From positions 1 to 13,618 of the forward strand of contig CABQJB010000035.1 in assembly GCA_902464195.1 (NCBI GenBank): DNA of 13,618 nucleotides, in the 5' to 3' direction. Shown here in pieces: positions 5,891 through 13,103 of the stretch. Source of the DNA: an uncultured Megasphaera sp. (GTDB lineage Bacteria > Bacillota > Negativicutes > Veillonellales > Megasphaeraceae). The number at the start of each line of letters is the position of its first letter. The stretch's first letter is position 1. The notes under the pieces were generated by a model that had not been told where the DNA came from, did not search any database, and worked only from the letters and a program-made list of their open reading frames with translations. Both the position numbers and the translations under genes were made by a program.

Positions 5891-6826
5891 ATGGCCTATT
5901 TTTCCATTGTCTTATCGCAAATCATCGGTTTCGTCATCTACATCCTCATCGGCATCGCCGCCGTGCGCATGCGCGTCCTGGGCAGCCGCTCACTGGGCGT
6001 CTTCTCGCGGTTCATCACCAAGATTTCCCTGCCCCTGCTCTTATTCTCCAACACCCTCAATGGGGCGACGCGCCAGCAGTTCATCAGCGCCCTGCCGGTC
6101 CTGGCCGTAACGGCCCTGATGTACTTCTTATTATACCTGCTCTGCCGCCTTTTGGCACGCCTCTTCGGACTGAAAGGCAATGAAAATCACGTCTACCGGG
6201 CCTGCGCCATGTTCGGCAACATCGGCTTCATAGGCATCCCCATCGTCGCAGCCGTCTTCCCGGAACAAGGCATGCTCTACATCGCCCTGTTCACGGTCAT
6301 AGACCAGCTCCTGCTCTGGACGCTGGGTGTCAACCTGACGGCGCCGGTGGACCGGGAAAATGCCATGTCCATCGCCAGCCGCCTGCAGAAGATGGTCAAC
6401 CCGGCGACCATCGCCATCGTCCTGGCCATCGTCGGCATCTTTACGGGCATCGAGCTCCCGGCTCCGGTCAATACGGCCCTGACCAAAGCCGGCGCCCTGA
6501 CGACGCCTCTGGCCATGATCTACATGGGCGGCCTGTTCTGCTACATCGACATCCCCCGCTACATCCGCAAGAAAGAGTTCTACGGCGCCGTCGCCATCAA
6601 GATGTGTCTCTTCCCGCCCCTCTTCTACATGCTCTGCCAGACCCTGGGCGTCGTCCACGACGTGACGGTCACCATGAGCCTCCTGTCGGCCCTGCCCAGC
6701 ATGGCCGCCGTGGTCATGCTGGCCCAGAACCAGCGCTCAGCCGGTAACTACGCCGCCGGCATGATTCTGGTCACGACCCTCTGCTCCATCGTCACCCTGC
6801 CCCTGGTCTGCCTGGGATTGGGCTAG
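5891..6826 (+). CDS. AEC (auxin efflux carrier)-family transporter
   Basis: The product is 311 aa with about ten membrane segments in two halves. Typical family features are the N-terminal IGFVIYILIGIAAVRMRVLG, the MFGNIGFIGIPIVAAVFPEQ segment near residues 106-125, and the late LPSMAAVVMLAQNQRSAG. Bacterial members include malate/malonate-type permeases; the substrate here is not determined. The start at 5891 has AAAGGAGG in front. It is divergent from the LysR gene and probably under its control. Downstream lie a palindromic repeat 6 bases after the stop and a strong terminator at 6937-6973. Confidence 0.9.
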   Translation: MAYFSIVLSQIIGFVIYILIGIAAVRMRVLGSRSLGVFSRFITKISLPLLLFSNTLNGATRQQFISALPVLAVTALMYFLLYLLCRLLARLFGLKGNENHVYRACAMFGNIGFIGIPIVAAVFPEQGMLYIALFTVIDQLLLWTLGVNLTAPVDRENAMSIASRLQKMVNPATIAIVLAIVGIFTGIELPAPVNTALTKAGALTTPLAMIYMGGLFCYIDIPRYIRKKEFYGAVAIKMCLFPPLFYMLCQTLGVVHDVTVTMSLLSALPSMAAVVMLAQNQRSAGNYAAGMILVTTLCSIVTLPLVCLGLG

Positions 6827-6831
6827 GTGTT

Positions 6832-6857
6832 GTAGGGGCTCGCACGTGGCGAGCCCG
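6832..6857 (+). repeat. GTAGGGG palindrome, copy 2
   Basis: GTAGGGGCTCGC, loop ACGTG and GCGAGCCCG form a perfect 8-bp GC-rich hairpin (6836-6843 with 6849-6856), six bases after the AEC stop codon. No heptamers precede this copy. Confidence 0.75.
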
Positions 6858-6899
6858 CCCCACACGATGTATTCCATTACGTCATCAATCATCCCATAA

Positions 6900-6924
6900 C
6901 GGGCGCCCCACGTGGCGCCCCTAC
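6900..6924 (-). repeat. GTAGGGG palindrome, copy 3 (inverted)
   Basis: On the minus strand GTAGGGGCGCC begins this copy. The plus-strand stem is GGGCGCC (6901-6907) with GGCGCCC (6914-6920) around CCACGT. Copies 2 and 3 face each other 42 bp apart. Confidence 0.75.
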
Positions 6925-6936
6925 ACTGGGTGTAGT

Positions 6937-6973
6937 AAAAAGGAGCTGTCGCATCGCGACAGCTCCTTTTTTT
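6937..6973. terminator. Bidirectional terminator between the AEC and carbamoyltransferase genes
   Basis: A perfect 16-bp stem (6937-6952 with 6956-6971, core GGAGCTGTCGC) with an ATC loop has seven Ts on the plus side and five on the minus side. It can end both the AEC transcript and the convergent carbamoyltransferase transcript. The same hairpin recurs in reverse complement at 11686-11716. Confidence 0.85.
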
Positions 6974-6976
6974 CAT

Positions 6977-7015
6977 AATTCGTTATTCGTAGGGGCCGTC
7001 CTGAAAGGCGGCCCG
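6977..7015 (+). repeat. Composite repeat: heptamers plus GTAGGGG palindrome, copy 4
   Basis: Two heptamers (AATTCGT, TATTCGT) adjoin GTAGGGGCCGTCC and GGCGGCCCG. This is nearly the same as copy 1 at 2591-2640, differing mainly in the loop. Confidence 0.75.
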
Positions 7016-7037
7016 CTTGTTTATGCTTGTGCAATTT

Positions 7038-7065
7038 ACAAACTACAAACTCTGTACTACAAACT
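7038..7065 (+). repeat. Heptamer array (ACAAACT units)
   Basis: Four exact 7-bp units run in register: ACAAACT three times, with CTGTACT as the third unit. In reverse complement the unit reads AGTTTGT, a T-richer relative of the GTTCGT heptamers elsewhere in the window. Confidence 0.65.
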
Positions 7066-7111
7066 ATAGCGCGAAAGAATCCCTGCATGATGGCAGAAGC
7101 CTTCACGCGAC

Positions 7112-8053
7112 TCAGGCATCCAGTTTCCCCGTGATGAGGTAGACCAACAAACCTTTTTCGGCGTGGCGTCTGTTTTCGGCTTCGTCGAGGATGGTTTCCA
7201 GGTGTTTTTCCATGACGTCCTGTGTGATTTCGTAGCCCGGATGAATCGGCATGTCGTGGAAGACCATGGTATCCGTCCCTTCCATGAGGGCGGCGTCGAT
7301 CTGATAAGGCATCATCATGTTGATGATCTGGTTCTTCTTTTCGGCATAGTCTGGGTTGGTGAAGAATTCCATGTCGACCCAGGTGTCGGTGTAGACGCAA
7401 TCGACGTCGGCGACGACTTTCTTCAGGTCTTCTTTGGAAATGTCCGTCGGCAGTTCCTTATAATGGCCTGTAGCCGTCAGTTTGTCGTAGAAATCGGCCG
7501 GTACGTTGGTGATCTGGCTGAACGGCGTCAGTCCGTACATCATGCCGCCCATCTTGGTGACGATTTCGCTGAGCGAGTTGTACGTATTGTTCTTGGCGCC
7601 GATGTAGAGGACCTTGGCTTCAAAATGGCCCGTCTTTTCGTAGAGCGTCAGCATATCGGCCAGGGCCTGCGTCGGGTGGAACGTATTGTCGCAGCCGTTG
7701 ATGACCGGGACGGTAGCGTTCTTCATGAAGCCTTCCGTCGTTTCGGCTTTCTTGAACCGGCCCATGATGCAGTCGACGTTGCGGCAGACGTATTTGACTT
7801 CACTCATGAGGTCGCCGATAGTGAAATTGCTGTCCTTCCACAGCTGGTTGTAGGCTTTGCCGCCTAATTCTTCCATGCCGATGGAAAAAGAAAGGTACGT
7901 CCGGTTCGACGTCTTTTCAAAGAGCGTATATAATTTCTTGCCATCCAGGATATGACTGTAGTCGTCCTGATGCTGCTTGATCTTTTCAGCCAGTAATAAA
8001 ATGCCTTTCAATTCATCAGTTGTATAATCTGCGAAGCTATTTGCATGTTTCAT
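7112..8053 (-). CDS. Ornithine/aspartate-type carbamoyltransferase, divergent substrate site
   Basis: The product is 313 aa, the family's usual length. The carbamoyl-phosphate half is recognisable: EKTSNRTY (residues 46-53) in place of the usual STRTR, Arg99 in MGRF, and HPTQ at 126-129. The central NN and the NSL (residues 155-161) match the nucleotide-like fold segment. The amine-binding half is changed. Where ornithine enzymes have DxWxSMG there is DTWVDME (223-229), and the HCLP loop is HDMP (266-269), so the ornithine-contacting Cys is Asp. The enzyme should still transfer a carbamoyl group, but perhaps to another amine, or in the reverse direction for ATP generation with a kinase not seen here. 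The start at 8053 has GGAGGA upstream. It is a single-gene unit with its own promoter. It would usually be annotated as ornithine carbamoyltransferase; the family is sure, the substrate is not. Confidence 0.85.
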   Translation of the reverse strand: MKHANSFADYTTDELKGILLLAEKIKQHQDDYSHILDGKKLYTLFEKTSNRTYLSFSIGMEELGGKAYNQLWKDSNFTIGDLMSEVKYVCRNVDCIMGRFKKAETTEGFMKNATVPVINGCDNTFHPTQALADMLTLYEKTGHFEAKVLYIGAKNNTYNSLSEIVTKMGGMMYGLTPFSQITNVPADFYDKLTATGHYKELPTDISKEDLKKVVADVDCVYTDTWVDMEFFTNPDYAEKKNQIINMMMPYQIDAALMEGTDTMVFHDMPIHPGYEITQDVMEKHLETILDEAENRRHAEKGLLVYLITGKLDA

Positions 8054-8102
8054 GTATATCCATCCTCCAATAAATTAAGACCTGAACTTGTTCGATGGAT
8101 AT

Positions 8103-8131
8103 ATCATAGCACAGGCCAATGAATATTGCAA
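8103..8131 (-). promoter_or_regulatory. Promoter of the carbamoyltransferase gene
   Basis: On the minus strand TTGCAA (8131-8126), a 17-bp spacer and TATGAT (8108-8103), about 50 bp before the start codon. The -35 overlaps an imperfect dyad of TGCA half-sites (TGCATAAATACTTGCA), but the spacing does not match an ARG box. Confidence 0.7.
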
Positions 8132-8176
8132 GTATTTATGCAGATATTTTTGTGTTTTTATACACGTACAAGGCGC

Positions 8177-8222
8177 AAAAAAAGGGGCCGCACAGGCTGG
8201 CCGAAGCCGTCCTGTGAGCCCC
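8177..8222 (-). terminator. Terminator of the cold-shock gene
   Basis: On the minus strand GGGGC (8222-8218) and CACAGG pair with CCTGTG and GCCCC (8188-8184). The hairpin is capped by GGC-TTCG-GCC, a UUCG tetraloop, and seven Ts follow (8183-8177). It ends about 25 bp after the cold-shock stop codon. Confidence 0.85.
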
Positions 8223-8247
8223 TTAAAAGGTCTATTTTACTTTCCGA

Positions 8248-8445
8248 TTAGCATTTAACTACGTTAGCTGCCTGCGGTCCGCGCGCACCTTCAACGATGT
8301 CGAATTCAACTTCCTGACCTTCGGTCAAGGATTTGAAGCCATCTTCCTGGATAGCGGAGAAGTGAACGAAAACGTCGCCGCCATCTTCTCTTTCGATGAA
8401 GCCATAACCTTTTTCTGCGCTAAACCATTTTACTTTACCGTGCAT
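8248..8445 (-). CDS. Cold-shock protein (CspA family)
   Basis: The product is 65 aa, a complete single cold-shock domain. RNP1 is KGYGFIER (12-19) and RNP2 is VFVHFSAI (25-32). The opening HGKVKWFSAEKGYGF and closing GPQAANV are standard. The family binds single-stranded nucleic acid and acts as an RNA chaperone or antiterminator in the cytoplasm. AGGAGG precedes the ATG at 8445. It has its own promoter overlapping the folA 3' end and its own terminator. Its 5' leader (about 45 nt) contains a small hairpin AGCTA-CAAGA-TAGCT. Cold induction is not demonstrable from sequence. Confidence 0.95.
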   Translation of the reverse strand: MHGKVKWFSAEKGYGFIEREDGGDVFVHFSAIQEDGFKSLTEGQEVEFDIVEGARGPQAANVVKC

Positions 8446-8496
8446 AACAAAATCCTCCTAAAAAAACAATTCCAGCTATCTTGTAGCTCTTCCGTT

Positions 8497-8525
8497 AGTG
8501 TAACATAACGGATTGACAATGTCAA
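8497..8525 (-). promoter_or_regulatory. Promoter of the cold-shock gene
   Basis: On the minus strand a perfect TTGACA (8525-8520), a 17-bp spacer and TACACT (8502-8497), with an extended TGT. The -35 lies within the last codons of folA and inside a perfect dyad ATTGAC-AAT-GTCAAT (8512-8526). Confidence 0.75.
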
Positions 8526-9019
8526 TCGAAACGGCGGACATAGTGGACGAAAGAAAAAGGATATTTTTCCCGTCCGTCTGGACAGTGCAATTCCCGGCTT
8601 TGTTCCTCCCACTCGTCCTTGTTCCAGGCCGGGAAGAAGGTGTCGGCGCCGTCGAAGGCTTCGTCGATTTCCGTCAGGTACAGGCTGTCTGCCAGGGGCA
8701 GGAAGGCTTCATACATGGAAGCGCCGCCGATGACGAAATAGTCTTCGCCGGCTTCCATGGCCTGCTGCATGGCTTCGACGCTGTGGAAGATCGTGACGGC
8801 TTCATGGCTGACGCTGTAATCCTTTTGACGGGTCAGGACCCAATGCGGCCGGCCGGGCAGGACGCCGGGCAGGCTCTCGAAGGTCTTGCGCCCCATGAGC
8901 ATCGTGTGGCCCATGGTGAGGGATTTAAAACGTTTTAGGTCGGCCGAAATATGGCATAAGAGGTCGTTATCCTTACCGATACCGCCGTTCCGGTCGACGG
9001 CTGCAATGAGATGGATCAT
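8522..9019 (-). CDS. folA: Dihydrofolate reductase
   Basis: The product is 165 aa, normal for a chromosomal DHFR. It reduces dihydrofolate to tetrahydrofolate with NADPH, recycling the folate oxidised by ThyA. Motifs are IAAVDRNGGIGKDN, catalytic Asp27 in SADLKRF, MGRKTFESLPG, and VIGGASMYEAFLPLADSLYL. The stretch normally PWxLPxD reads LCHISAD (21-27): the usual Trp22 is Cys, Pro21 is Leu and Pro25 is Ser, all in the folate/trimethoprim pocket. The start ATG overlaps the thyA stop as TGATG, so translation is coupled. It is the last gene of recQ-thyA-folA, and its end overlaps the cold-shock promoter. Identity is secure; the active-site changes may be a lineage trait. Confidence 0.95.
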   Translation of the reverse strand: MIHLIAAVDRNGGIGKDNDLLCHISADLKRFKSLTMGHTMLMGRKTFESLPGVLPGRPHWVLTRQKDYSVSHEAVTIFHSVEAMQQAMEAGEDYFVIGGASMYEAFLPLADSLYLTEIDEAFDGADTFFPAWNKDEWEEQSRELHCPDGREKYPFSFVHYVRRFD

Positions 9020-9810
9020 CAGACGGCCACCTCCATGGGCAGTTTGCCCAAGTGCTGGTAGTTGTCGAGGGCGATGTCGTCGATGGTGAAATCATAGAAG
9101 TCGTGGACATCGGGGTTGAGGACCAGTTTCGGTGCCGGGAAGGCCTGGTCGCGGCGGGCCAGCTGGGTCTTCATGGCCTGGACATGGTTCTCATAGACGT
9201 GGGCGTTGTTGATGACGTGCGTGAACAGGCCCGGACGCAGGCCGGCGGACTGGGCGATGAGATGGATGAGGACGGCGTACTGAGTCATGTTGAAGGGGAC
9301 GCCCAGGCCCATGTCGCCGCTGCGCTGGATGAGCATACAGTTCAGGCGGCCGTCAGTGACATCCCACAAGGTCTGGTAGGCACAGGGCTGGAGGGCCATG
9401 TCCGGCAGGTCTTCGATGTTCCACAGGGATACGATCATGCGCCGGTTCTGGGGATCATTCTTCAGCGTTTCCAGGAGCTTGTCGACCTGTTTGTACTTGC
9501 GGATCTGGTAGCCATAGGCCTTGCCAATGGTACCATCCGGCCGCATCCATTCGTCCCAGACGTGGCAGTTCATCTTCTGCAGTTCCCGCACGTCGTTGCT
9601 CTGGAGCTGCCAGATCCAGAGGATTTCTTTGACAGCCGTCTTGAAGGCGACGAATTTCGTCGTCAAGATGGGGAATTCTTTTTCCAGGTCGAACTGCATG
9701 ATCTGGTGGGGCAGTTTATACGTCCGCACGCCCGTGCGGTTGTTGTCGAAATAGCCGTGGTCGAGGATATTTTCGACGATATTCAAATATTGTGTATCGG
9801 CAATACTCAT
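9019..9810 (-). CDS. thyA: Thymidylate synthase (ThyA type)
   Basis: The product is 263 aa. It methylates dUMP to dTMP using methylene-tetrahydrofolate, giving dihydrofolate for the next gene. The catalytic Cys143 is in LQPCAYQTLWDV, the phosphate site is QNRRM (121-125) and QRSGDMGLGVPFN (162-174), and HVYENH is at 204-209. The His that usually follows the catalytic Cys is Ala, as I recall for some other ThyA branches. The ATG at 9810 is chosen because GAGGTG lies six bases upstream; the in-frame GTG at 9819 is itself part of that binding site. The gene starts 16 bp after recQ stops and overlaps folA by one base. Confidence 0.95.
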   Translation of the reverse strand: MSIADTQYLNIVENILDHGYFDNNRTGVRTYKLPHQIMQFDLEKEFPILTTKFVAFKTAVKEILWIWQLQSNDVRELQKMNCHVWDEWMRPDGTIGKAYGYQIRKYKQVDKLLETLKNDPQNRRMIVSLWNIEDLPDMALQPCAYQTLWDVTDGRLNCMLIQRSGDMGLGVPFNMTQYAVLIHLIAQSAGLRPGLFTHVINNAHVYENHVQAMKTQLARRDQAFPAPKLVLNPDVHDFYDFTIDDIALDNYQHLGKLPMEVAV

Positions 9811-9826
9811 GTATGTCACCTCAAAA

Positions 9827-11647
9827 TCAATGGTTATCTATGTAAGACTGGATGGCGCTGACGAACTGGCGTCCATATTTATGGAGCTTGAAGCTGCCTA
9901 CGCCCTTGATGTCGCTCATGGCTTCCAGGCTGTCCGGCTTGAGGGCGGCCATATCCCACAAGGTAGCATCGGAAAAGATGACGAACGGCGGGATGTGTTC
10001 ATCCTTGGCCAGTTCCAGGCGGACCGCCCGCAGGGCGTCGAAAAGGGGCCGCAAGGCGTCTTCGTCGATGGCACCGGCGCGGCGTTTCTGCTGGCGCTTG
10101 GGCAGTTCCGGCACGGGTTCAGCCGAAACGACTTTCTGCTGGACGATGCGCCGCTGGCCGCTGAGAGCCTGCCGTCCGTCAGCCGTCAGGGACACGACGG
10201 GGTATTTGCCGTCGGACTGGTCGAGATAGCCGTCTTCGATGCACTGGCGGACCATGTCGCGGACTTCGGACAAGGTGAAATCGCCGAGCATGCCGAAGGC
10301 CGAATTATTCTCAAAGCCATAGCGGCGGACCTTGGCGTTCTGGCTGCCCTTGAGGATGTCGCAGACCATGGTCATGCCGAAGCGCCCTTTCAGTTCGTCG
10401 ACGCAGAGGCAGATGCTGCGGACCTGTTCGGTCATGTCTTCTTCGACCGTTTCCTGGTCGCAGTTACCGCATTTCTCACAGCGCTGCCACGACGGATGTT
10501 CGCCGAAATAAGTCAGGATATAATGGCGCAGGCAGTGATTGCCTTCGCAGTAACGGACCATGGCGTTGAGCAGGCGGAATTCGACGGCCTGCTGCTGCGG
10601 GTCATGGACAGACTGTTCGATGAGGAACTTCTGGATCATGATATCCTGACGGCTGAAGAGGAGGATACATTCCCCCGGCGCCCCATCGCGGCCGGCCCGG
10701 CCCGCTTCCTGGTAGTAGCTTTCGATGTTCTTGGGCATCTGGTAATGGATGACGTAACGGACGTTGCTCTTGTCGATGCCCATGCCGAAGGCGTTGGTGG
10801 CGACGATGACCTGGAGCCGGTCATACGTGAAGGCGTCCTGCATGGTCCGGCGCATGTCGTCGCTGAGGCCGGCATGATAGCGGCCGGCCCGGATGCCCCG
10901 CCGCGTCAGCTCTTCATAGACGCGGTCCACTTCCTTGCGCGTCGCCGCGTAGATGATGCCGCTGTCTTCCCTATGCTGCTGGACGTAGGACAAGGCGAAG
11001 TCGAGCTTGCGGTTCGTCCGGACGACGCGGAAATACAGGTTCGGCCGGTCGAAACCGCCGATGAAGATGCGTTCCTTTTCCAGGCCCAGGAGGTTCATCA
11101 TGTCCTCTTTGACCTTTTCCGTCGCCGTCGCCGTGAAGGCCCCGACGACAGGCCGCTTGGGCAGGGCGGCGATCCAGTCCTTGATGGCACAGTAGCTGGG
11201 CCGGAAATCGTGCCCCCACTGGGATACGCAGTGGGCTTCGTCGATGATGAACATGGAAATGGGCAGGCTCTGCATGAAGGACGTAAAGAATTCGTTTTCC
11301 AGGCGTTCCGGCGAAATATAGACCAGTTTGACCCGGCCGGCGCGGATGGCGGCGAAACGGGCCTTGGCCTCTTCAAAGGTACACTGACTGTTGATATACG
11401 TCGCCGGTATCTCCTGGTTGACCAGGCTGTCGACCTGGTCCTTCATGAGAGAAATGAGCGGCGAAATGACCAAGGTCACGCCAGGCATCATCAACGCCGG
11501 CAGCTGGAAGCAAATCGACTTCCCTGCCCCAGTCGGCATGATGGCCAGACAGTCGCGGCCATCGAGGAGGGTCTGGATGACCTCATGCTGGCCCGGCCGG
11601 AACGACGTATAGCCAAAATATTGTTTTAAGAGAGATTCAAGTTCCAT
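9827..11647 (-). CDS. recQ: ATP-dependent DNA helicase RecQ
   Basis: The product is 606 aa, typical for RecQ. It unwinds DNA 3' to 5' in recombination and repair. Motifs in order: FRPGQ motif 0 (16-20), MPTGAGKS Walker A (37-44), DEAH (136-139) followed by the aromatic-rich loop CVSQWGHDFRP, FTATAT (171-176), and QEAGRAGRDG motif VI (313-322). The zinc cysteines are at 372, 390, 393 and 396. The RQC winged helix follows (about 405-500), then an HRDC domain (about 530-605) ending in IKGVGSFKLHKYGRQFVSAI. The ATG at 11647 fits the family start; an in-frame TTG at 11659 adds only four residues. Neither has a strong binding site. It is first in the operon with thyA and folA. No convincing promoter is visible between it and the hairpin at 11686. 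Confidence 0.96.
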   Translation of the reverse strand: MELESLLKQYFGYTSFRPGQHEVIQTLLDGRDCLAIMPTGAGKSICFQLPALMMPGVTLVISPLISLMKDQVDSLVNQEIPATYINSQCTFEEAKARFAAIRAGRVKLVYISPERLENEFFTSFMQSLPISMFIIDEAHCVSQWGHDFRPSYCAIKDWIAALPKRPVVGAFTATATEKVKEDMMNLLGLEKERIFIGGFDRPNLYFRVVRTNRKLDFALSYVQQHREDSGIIYAATRKEVDRVYEELTRRGIRAGRYHAGLSDDMRRTMQDAFTYDRLQVIVATNAFGMGIDKSNVRYVIHYQMPKNIESYYQEAGRAGRDGAPGECILLFSRQDIMIQKFLIEQSVHDPQQQAVEFRLLNAMVRYCEGNHCLRHYILTYFGEHPSWQRCEKCGNCDQETVEEDMTEQVRSICLCVDELKGRFGMTMVCDILKGSQNAKVRRYGFENNSAFGMLGDFTLSEVRDMVRQCIEDGYLDQSDGKYPVVSLTADGRQALSGQRRIVQQKVVSAEPVPELPKRQQKRRAGAIDEDALRPLFDALRAVRLELAKDEHIPPFVIFSDATLWDMAALKPDSLEAMSDIKGVGSFKLHKYGRQFVSAIQSYIDNH

Positions 11648-11685
11648 CAAAATAATCAACCCATTTACGAAAGACTAACAACTTG

Positions 11686-11716
11686 AAAGGAGCTGTCGCG
11701 ATGCGACAGCTCCTTT
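11686..11716 (-). terminator. Terminator hairpin after the aminotransferase gene
   Basis: A perfect 14-bp stem (11686-11699 with 11703-11716) with a 3-nt loop has the same core GGAGCTGTCGC as the hairpin at 6937-6973, in the opposite orientation. It begins 20 bp after the aminotransferase stop and precedes recQ. The T run on the minus side is only three, so it may leak into recQ. Confidence 0.65.
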
Positions 11717-11736
11717 ATATCATATCATCTTTAGCC

Positions 11737-12927
11737 TTATTTTGCCAATTCTTCTTTCAAGACGTCGGCCAGGCGTTTGATACCTTCGACGATGCGGTCT
11801 TCCGGCATGTTGGAGTAGTTCAGGCGGAAGTGGTTGGCATTGCCGCCGTTCGGGTAGAAAGCACCGCCCGGTACGTAAGCGACTTTCTTTTCAATGACTT
11901 CCGGCATCATAGCCTTGGCATCGAGGCCTTCCGGCAACGTGACCCACGTGAACAGGCCGCCTTCCGGATAAGTGAAGGAAACGCCTTCGGGGAAGTATTT
12001 CTTCATGGAATCGTACATGAGCGTACGGCGTTTACCATAGAGGGCGCGGATCTGTTTGACATGCGCATCGAGGTCGTACATGTCGATGTAGTACGAAGCC
12101 TGGCGCTGGGCAAAGGACGATGTCTGTAAGTCGACAGTCTGTTTGAGCATGACGGCCTTTTCCAGGATGTCATGAGCTGCGACCATCCAGCCGATACGCA
12201 GGCCCGGCATGAAGATTTTGGAGAAAGAACCGAGGAAGATGACGTTGCCCTGGGTATCCATGGATTTCAAAGTCGGCATCGATTCGCCTTCATAACGGAG
12301 TTCGCCATACGGGTCGTCTTCGATGATGGGGATGTCGTGTTTATTCATGATGTCCATGATGGCTTTGCGGCGTTCCAGGGGCCAGGTGATGCCCGTCGGG
12401 TTCTGGAATTCCGGGATGACGTACATCAGGCGGACGCGGTCACCGTATTTTTCGATAGCTGCTTCCAGGGCTTCCGGAACCATGCCCTTGTCGTCTGTTT
12501 CGACTTCGACGAAATTCGGGAAGTTGACAGCAAAAGCCGTCGTAGCACCCATGTAGGTCGGGCTTTCGACGAGGACGATGTCGCCTTCGTTGAGGAAGAG
12601 CTGGCCCAGGAGCGAAAGGCCCTGCTGGGAGCCAGCGGTAATGATGATATCTTCATAAGTGCAGTCTGTATGGAAAGATGTTTTCATGCGTTTGGCAATC
12701 TGTTTACGCAAGGGCACATAACCTTCCGTCGTGCTGTACTGCACGGCCTGACGACCTTCTTTTTTCAAAATTTCCACGTCGACTTTCATCATTTCGTCAA
12801 TCGGGAAAAGTTCCGGTGCAGGAAGGCCACCGGCGAAGGAAATAATTTCCGGATTTTCTGTTACTTTCAAAATTTCACGGATATCCGATGCGTGTAAACT
12901 CTTTGCTTCTTCAGAAAACTTTACCAT
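11737..12927 (-). CDS. Fold-type-I PLP-dependent aminotransferase (2-aminoadipate/aromatic type)
   Basis: The product is 396 aa, the usual size. PLP features are GSQQGL (99-104), EFQNPTG (173-179, Asn176), EDDPYGELRY (203-212) and the Schiff-base Lys237 in SFSKIFMPGLRIGW. The N-terminus ISFAGGLPAPELFP (29-42) and the QYSTTEGY segment place it in the group that includes LysN-like and MocR-related aminotransferases, but it has no GntR DNA-binding domain, so it is an enzyme and not a MocR regulator. It should move amino groups between 2-oxoglutarate and an amino acid (aminoadipate, aromatic or branched); which one is not decided by sequence. AGGAG precedes the ATG at 12927. It is a single-gene unit with its own promoter and a terminator. 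Confidence 0.92.
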   Translation of the reverse strand: MVKFSEEAKSLHASDIREILKVTENPEIISFAGGLPAPELFPIDEMMKVDVEILKKEGRQAVQYSTTEGYVPLRKQIAKRMKTSFHTDCTYEDIIITAGSQQGLSLLGQLFLNEGDIVLVESPTYMGATTAFAVNFPNFVEVETDDKGMVPEALEAAIEKYGDRVRLMYVIPEFQNPTGITWPLERRKAIMDIMNKHDIPIIEDDPYGELRYEGESMPTLKSMDTQGNVIFLGSFSKIFMPGLRIGWMVAAHDILEKAVMLKQTVDLQTSSFAQRQASYYIDMYDLDAHVKQIRALYGKRRTLMYDSMKKYFPEGVSFTYPEGGLFTWVTLPEGLDAKAMMPEVIEKKVAYVPGGAFYPNGGNANHFRLNYSNMPEDRIVEGIKRLADVLKEELAK

Positions 12928-13003
12928 AAAACTTCACTCCTATCTATTCTCTTTCTTTTATGGCTTTAGCTGCGGCACGCAAATGTGCGTCGTAACGATA
13001 CTT

Positions 13004-13012
13004 ATTATACCA
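13004..13012 (-). promoter_or_regulatory. Extended -10 promoter of the aminotransferase gene
   Basis: On the minus strand TGG directly precedes a perfect TATAAT (13009-13004). The -35 at 17 bp (TAGATT) matches only 3 of 6. The leader to the start codon is about 70 nt. Confidence 0.65.
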
Positions 13013-13103
13013 CGATATGGGCTATTAATCTACAAATTTTATGGAAAACGCAAAAAATCTCACACTAATTAAATTAATAGTCAGCCCTGCCTTTCTTTTA
13101 ATG

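Noticed and set aside
8112..8140. ARG box (ArgR operator) before the carbamoyltransferase gene
   Set aside because: TGCA half-sites are present, but spacing and central bases do not fit the ARG box; I keep only the promoter.
9811..9819. GTG start for thyA
   Set aside because: The GTG is part of the GAGGTG ribosome binding site serving the ATG at 9810.
9809..11629. A 606-codon open frame antisense to recQ
   Set aside because: recQ has full family motifs on the other strand. Avoidance of TTA, CTA and TCA codons in this GC-rich genome leaves the antisense frame open by itself. No binding site or recognisable domain is present.
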